Shown one piece after another: positions 14,043-14,883 of a stretch of 14,883 nucleotides of DNA. The stretch covers positions 1 through 14,883 of the forward strand of contig DKSD01000003.1 in the NCBI GenBank assembly GCA_002473165.1, given 5' to 3'. Numbering within the stretch: position 1 is the first letter of the stretch; each line of letters opens with the position of its first letter. The notes under the pieces are model-generated. The model saw nothing but the letters and a program-made list of their open reading frames with translations, had not been told where the DNA came from and ran no database searches. Both the position numbers and the translations under genes were made by a program. The stretch is from Succinatimonas sp. UBA7265 (GTDB lineage Bacteria > Pseudomonadota > Gammaproteobacteria > Enterobacterales > Succinivibrionaceae).

Positions 14043-14246
14043 AGTTTGCAATCTTTGTCATAAAATAACTTGATAAAGCCAATTTCCGATAAATTTCCCA
14101 GAATTCGATTTTTTTGATCGCGCGCGTAGAAGTGGTGTAATTTTAGAGCTGTGATTCTCTAAGTGAAGGTGTCTTTGTTATACCGCAAATTTTCTCTTAC
14201 AAGGGGGTGCGGGGGGGAGGCTTCTCTTTAAAGCGTGATCTTCGTA

Positions 14247-14861
14247 TCATTTTCCGTCCTCTACGATCTCGGCGGCAATCATCCTGCCGTTTTCCTTTCC
14301 AGTTTCCTGCCTGCCGCTGACAGCGGCGTTGCCCAGAGCCGCAGTGAGCCTTTGGTTCTGTTCCCTCAGATCGGCGATCTGCCGCGACATGGCCTCGGCG
14401 CCTCCTTCAGCCTTGCCCAGGCGTTCCCTGAGCTCGGTGATCTCGCGCTGGCTGTTGCGCGTGTCTGAGGCGTGCAGCTCCGCCTCGCGCTCGTACTTCG
14501 CCCTCCAGTCGTCGGCGTCCCTGCTGACGGCCTGCTCCCTGTCGCAGGCATCCTTCAGGGCGCTGCGGCAGTCATCAAGGGCGGCCCCGAGCTTTTCGGT
14601 GACATGTTTCACCGCGGCCTTCCAGACCGAGGCCAGCAGCCCGCTGCATGCAGTGCGCAGACTGTCGGGCACCGGATCATTCTCTGCGGCAGGCTGGCGC
14701 ATTTCTTTGGCTCTGTATGCCTGAAGCATGGCTGTGAGCCTGTCATGGCCTCCGCCCCCCAGCTCCTGCCTCAGGGTGTGGGCGTTGACCTTCTCGCCGC
14801 GCCCGGAGACGGCCTTGACGGCCGCCTCGAATTTTTCTTCACTGATGTCGAGCTTGTTCAT
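14247..14861 (-). CDS. KfrA-N-type DNA-binding coiled-coil protein
   Basis: The 204-residue protein has an N-terminal helix-turn-helix region (about 9-52) with EAAVKAVSGRGEKVNAHTLR and ELGGGGHDRLTAMLQAYR, the pattern of the KfrA N-terminal domain. After a short linker come long charged heptad-rich helices (about 85-176) that should form a coiled coil, then a loose C-terminus. Plasmid KfrA proteins bind DNA, repress their own genes and help plasmid stability; chromosomal relatives are common on integrated elements and mostly unstudied. AGGA (14872-14869, minus strand) lies seven bases before the ATG. The promoter would be beyond the window edge. The HTH glycine run is longer than usual. Function beyond DNA binding is inference. 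Confidence 0.8.
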   Translation of the reverse strand: MNKLDISEEKFEAAVKAVSGRGEKVNAHTLRQELGGGGHDRLTAMLQAYRAKEMRQPAAENDPVPDSLRTACSGLLASVWKAAVKHVTEKLGAALDDCRSALKDACDREQAVSRDADDWRAKYEREAELHASDTRNSQREITELRERLGKAEGGAEAMSRQIADLREQNQRLTAALGNAAVSGRQETGKENGRMIAAEIVEDGK

Positions 14862-14883
14862 TTTTTCTTCCTGCGCGCCTCAG

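Larger units (their letters stand above)
13863..14246. other. AT-rich intergenic region upstream of the AEC gene
   Basis: This 384-bp gap separates two minus-strand genes. It holds the 17-bp dyad, a 15-codon frame with a GGAGG site (13995-14042), a 6-bp inverted repeat TTAGAG/CTCTAA (14143-14162) and a G5/G7 run (14203-14217). It is much more AT-rich than the flanking genes. I see no standard gene, no clear terminator for the gene at 14247, and no confident AEC promoter. It may be foreign DNA or a long regulatory region. Confidence 0.5.

Noticed and set aside
14141..14162. TTTTAGAGCTGTG resembles the start of some type II CRISPR repeats
   Set aside because: There is only one copy, no spacer array and no cas gene. 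It is better described as a small inverted repeat TTAGAG/CTCTAA.

Overview
The window is GC-rich, densely coded bacterial DNA, most likely from a gammaproteobacterium. The best evidence is an ArgB of the short Escherichia coli type, a MepA murein endopeptidase with three cysteine pairs, and an Fsr-like exporter. An anaerobic gut or rumen lineage such as the Succinivibrionaceae is possible, but this is a guess from gene style and base composition.

Layout. Positions 171-1340 hold a class I aminotransferase, which converges through a perfect 13-bp terminator hairpin on an Fsr-like MFS exporter (minus strand, start revised to 2589). Divergent from the exporter is a four-helix membrane protein with a Met/His-rich tail (2747-3298). 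It is followed by an OmpR-type response regulator and a histidine kinase that overlap by 4 nt (3356-5157). A MATE exporter follows from its own promoter (5269-6672). Next come mepA (6771-7574) and a DprA-like gene that starts one base after the mepA stop (7576-8556).

Positions 8692-12450 hold an arginine cluster in the order argC, argB, a short single-domain N-acetylglutamate synthase, and argD. Together these cover glutamate to N-acetylornithine. The cluster ends in a strong palindromic terminator.

After the terminator the DNA changes character. Positions 12497-12932 hold no normal gene. They hold four TCCGG repeats spaced 10-11 bp apart, a large hairpin, a tiny hydrophobic reading frame with a ribosome binding site that is broken by an apparent one-base shift, and a hairpin with a GCAA tetraloop. 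An AEC-family carrier follows (12933-13862, minus). Then comes an AT-rich 384-bp gap with a perfect 17-bp dyad. The last gene is a KfrA-N-type DNA-binding coiled-coil protein (14247-14861, minus), a family common on plasmids and integrated elements, so the right edge may approach a mobile element.

The points most worth a second look are the structured 12.5-12.9 kb interval with its broken microprotein frame, the apparent absence of the usual arginine-sensing parts from both ArgA and ArgB, and the Met/His-tailed membrane protein beside the two-component system. Nothing here can be called a proven new system from sequence alone.
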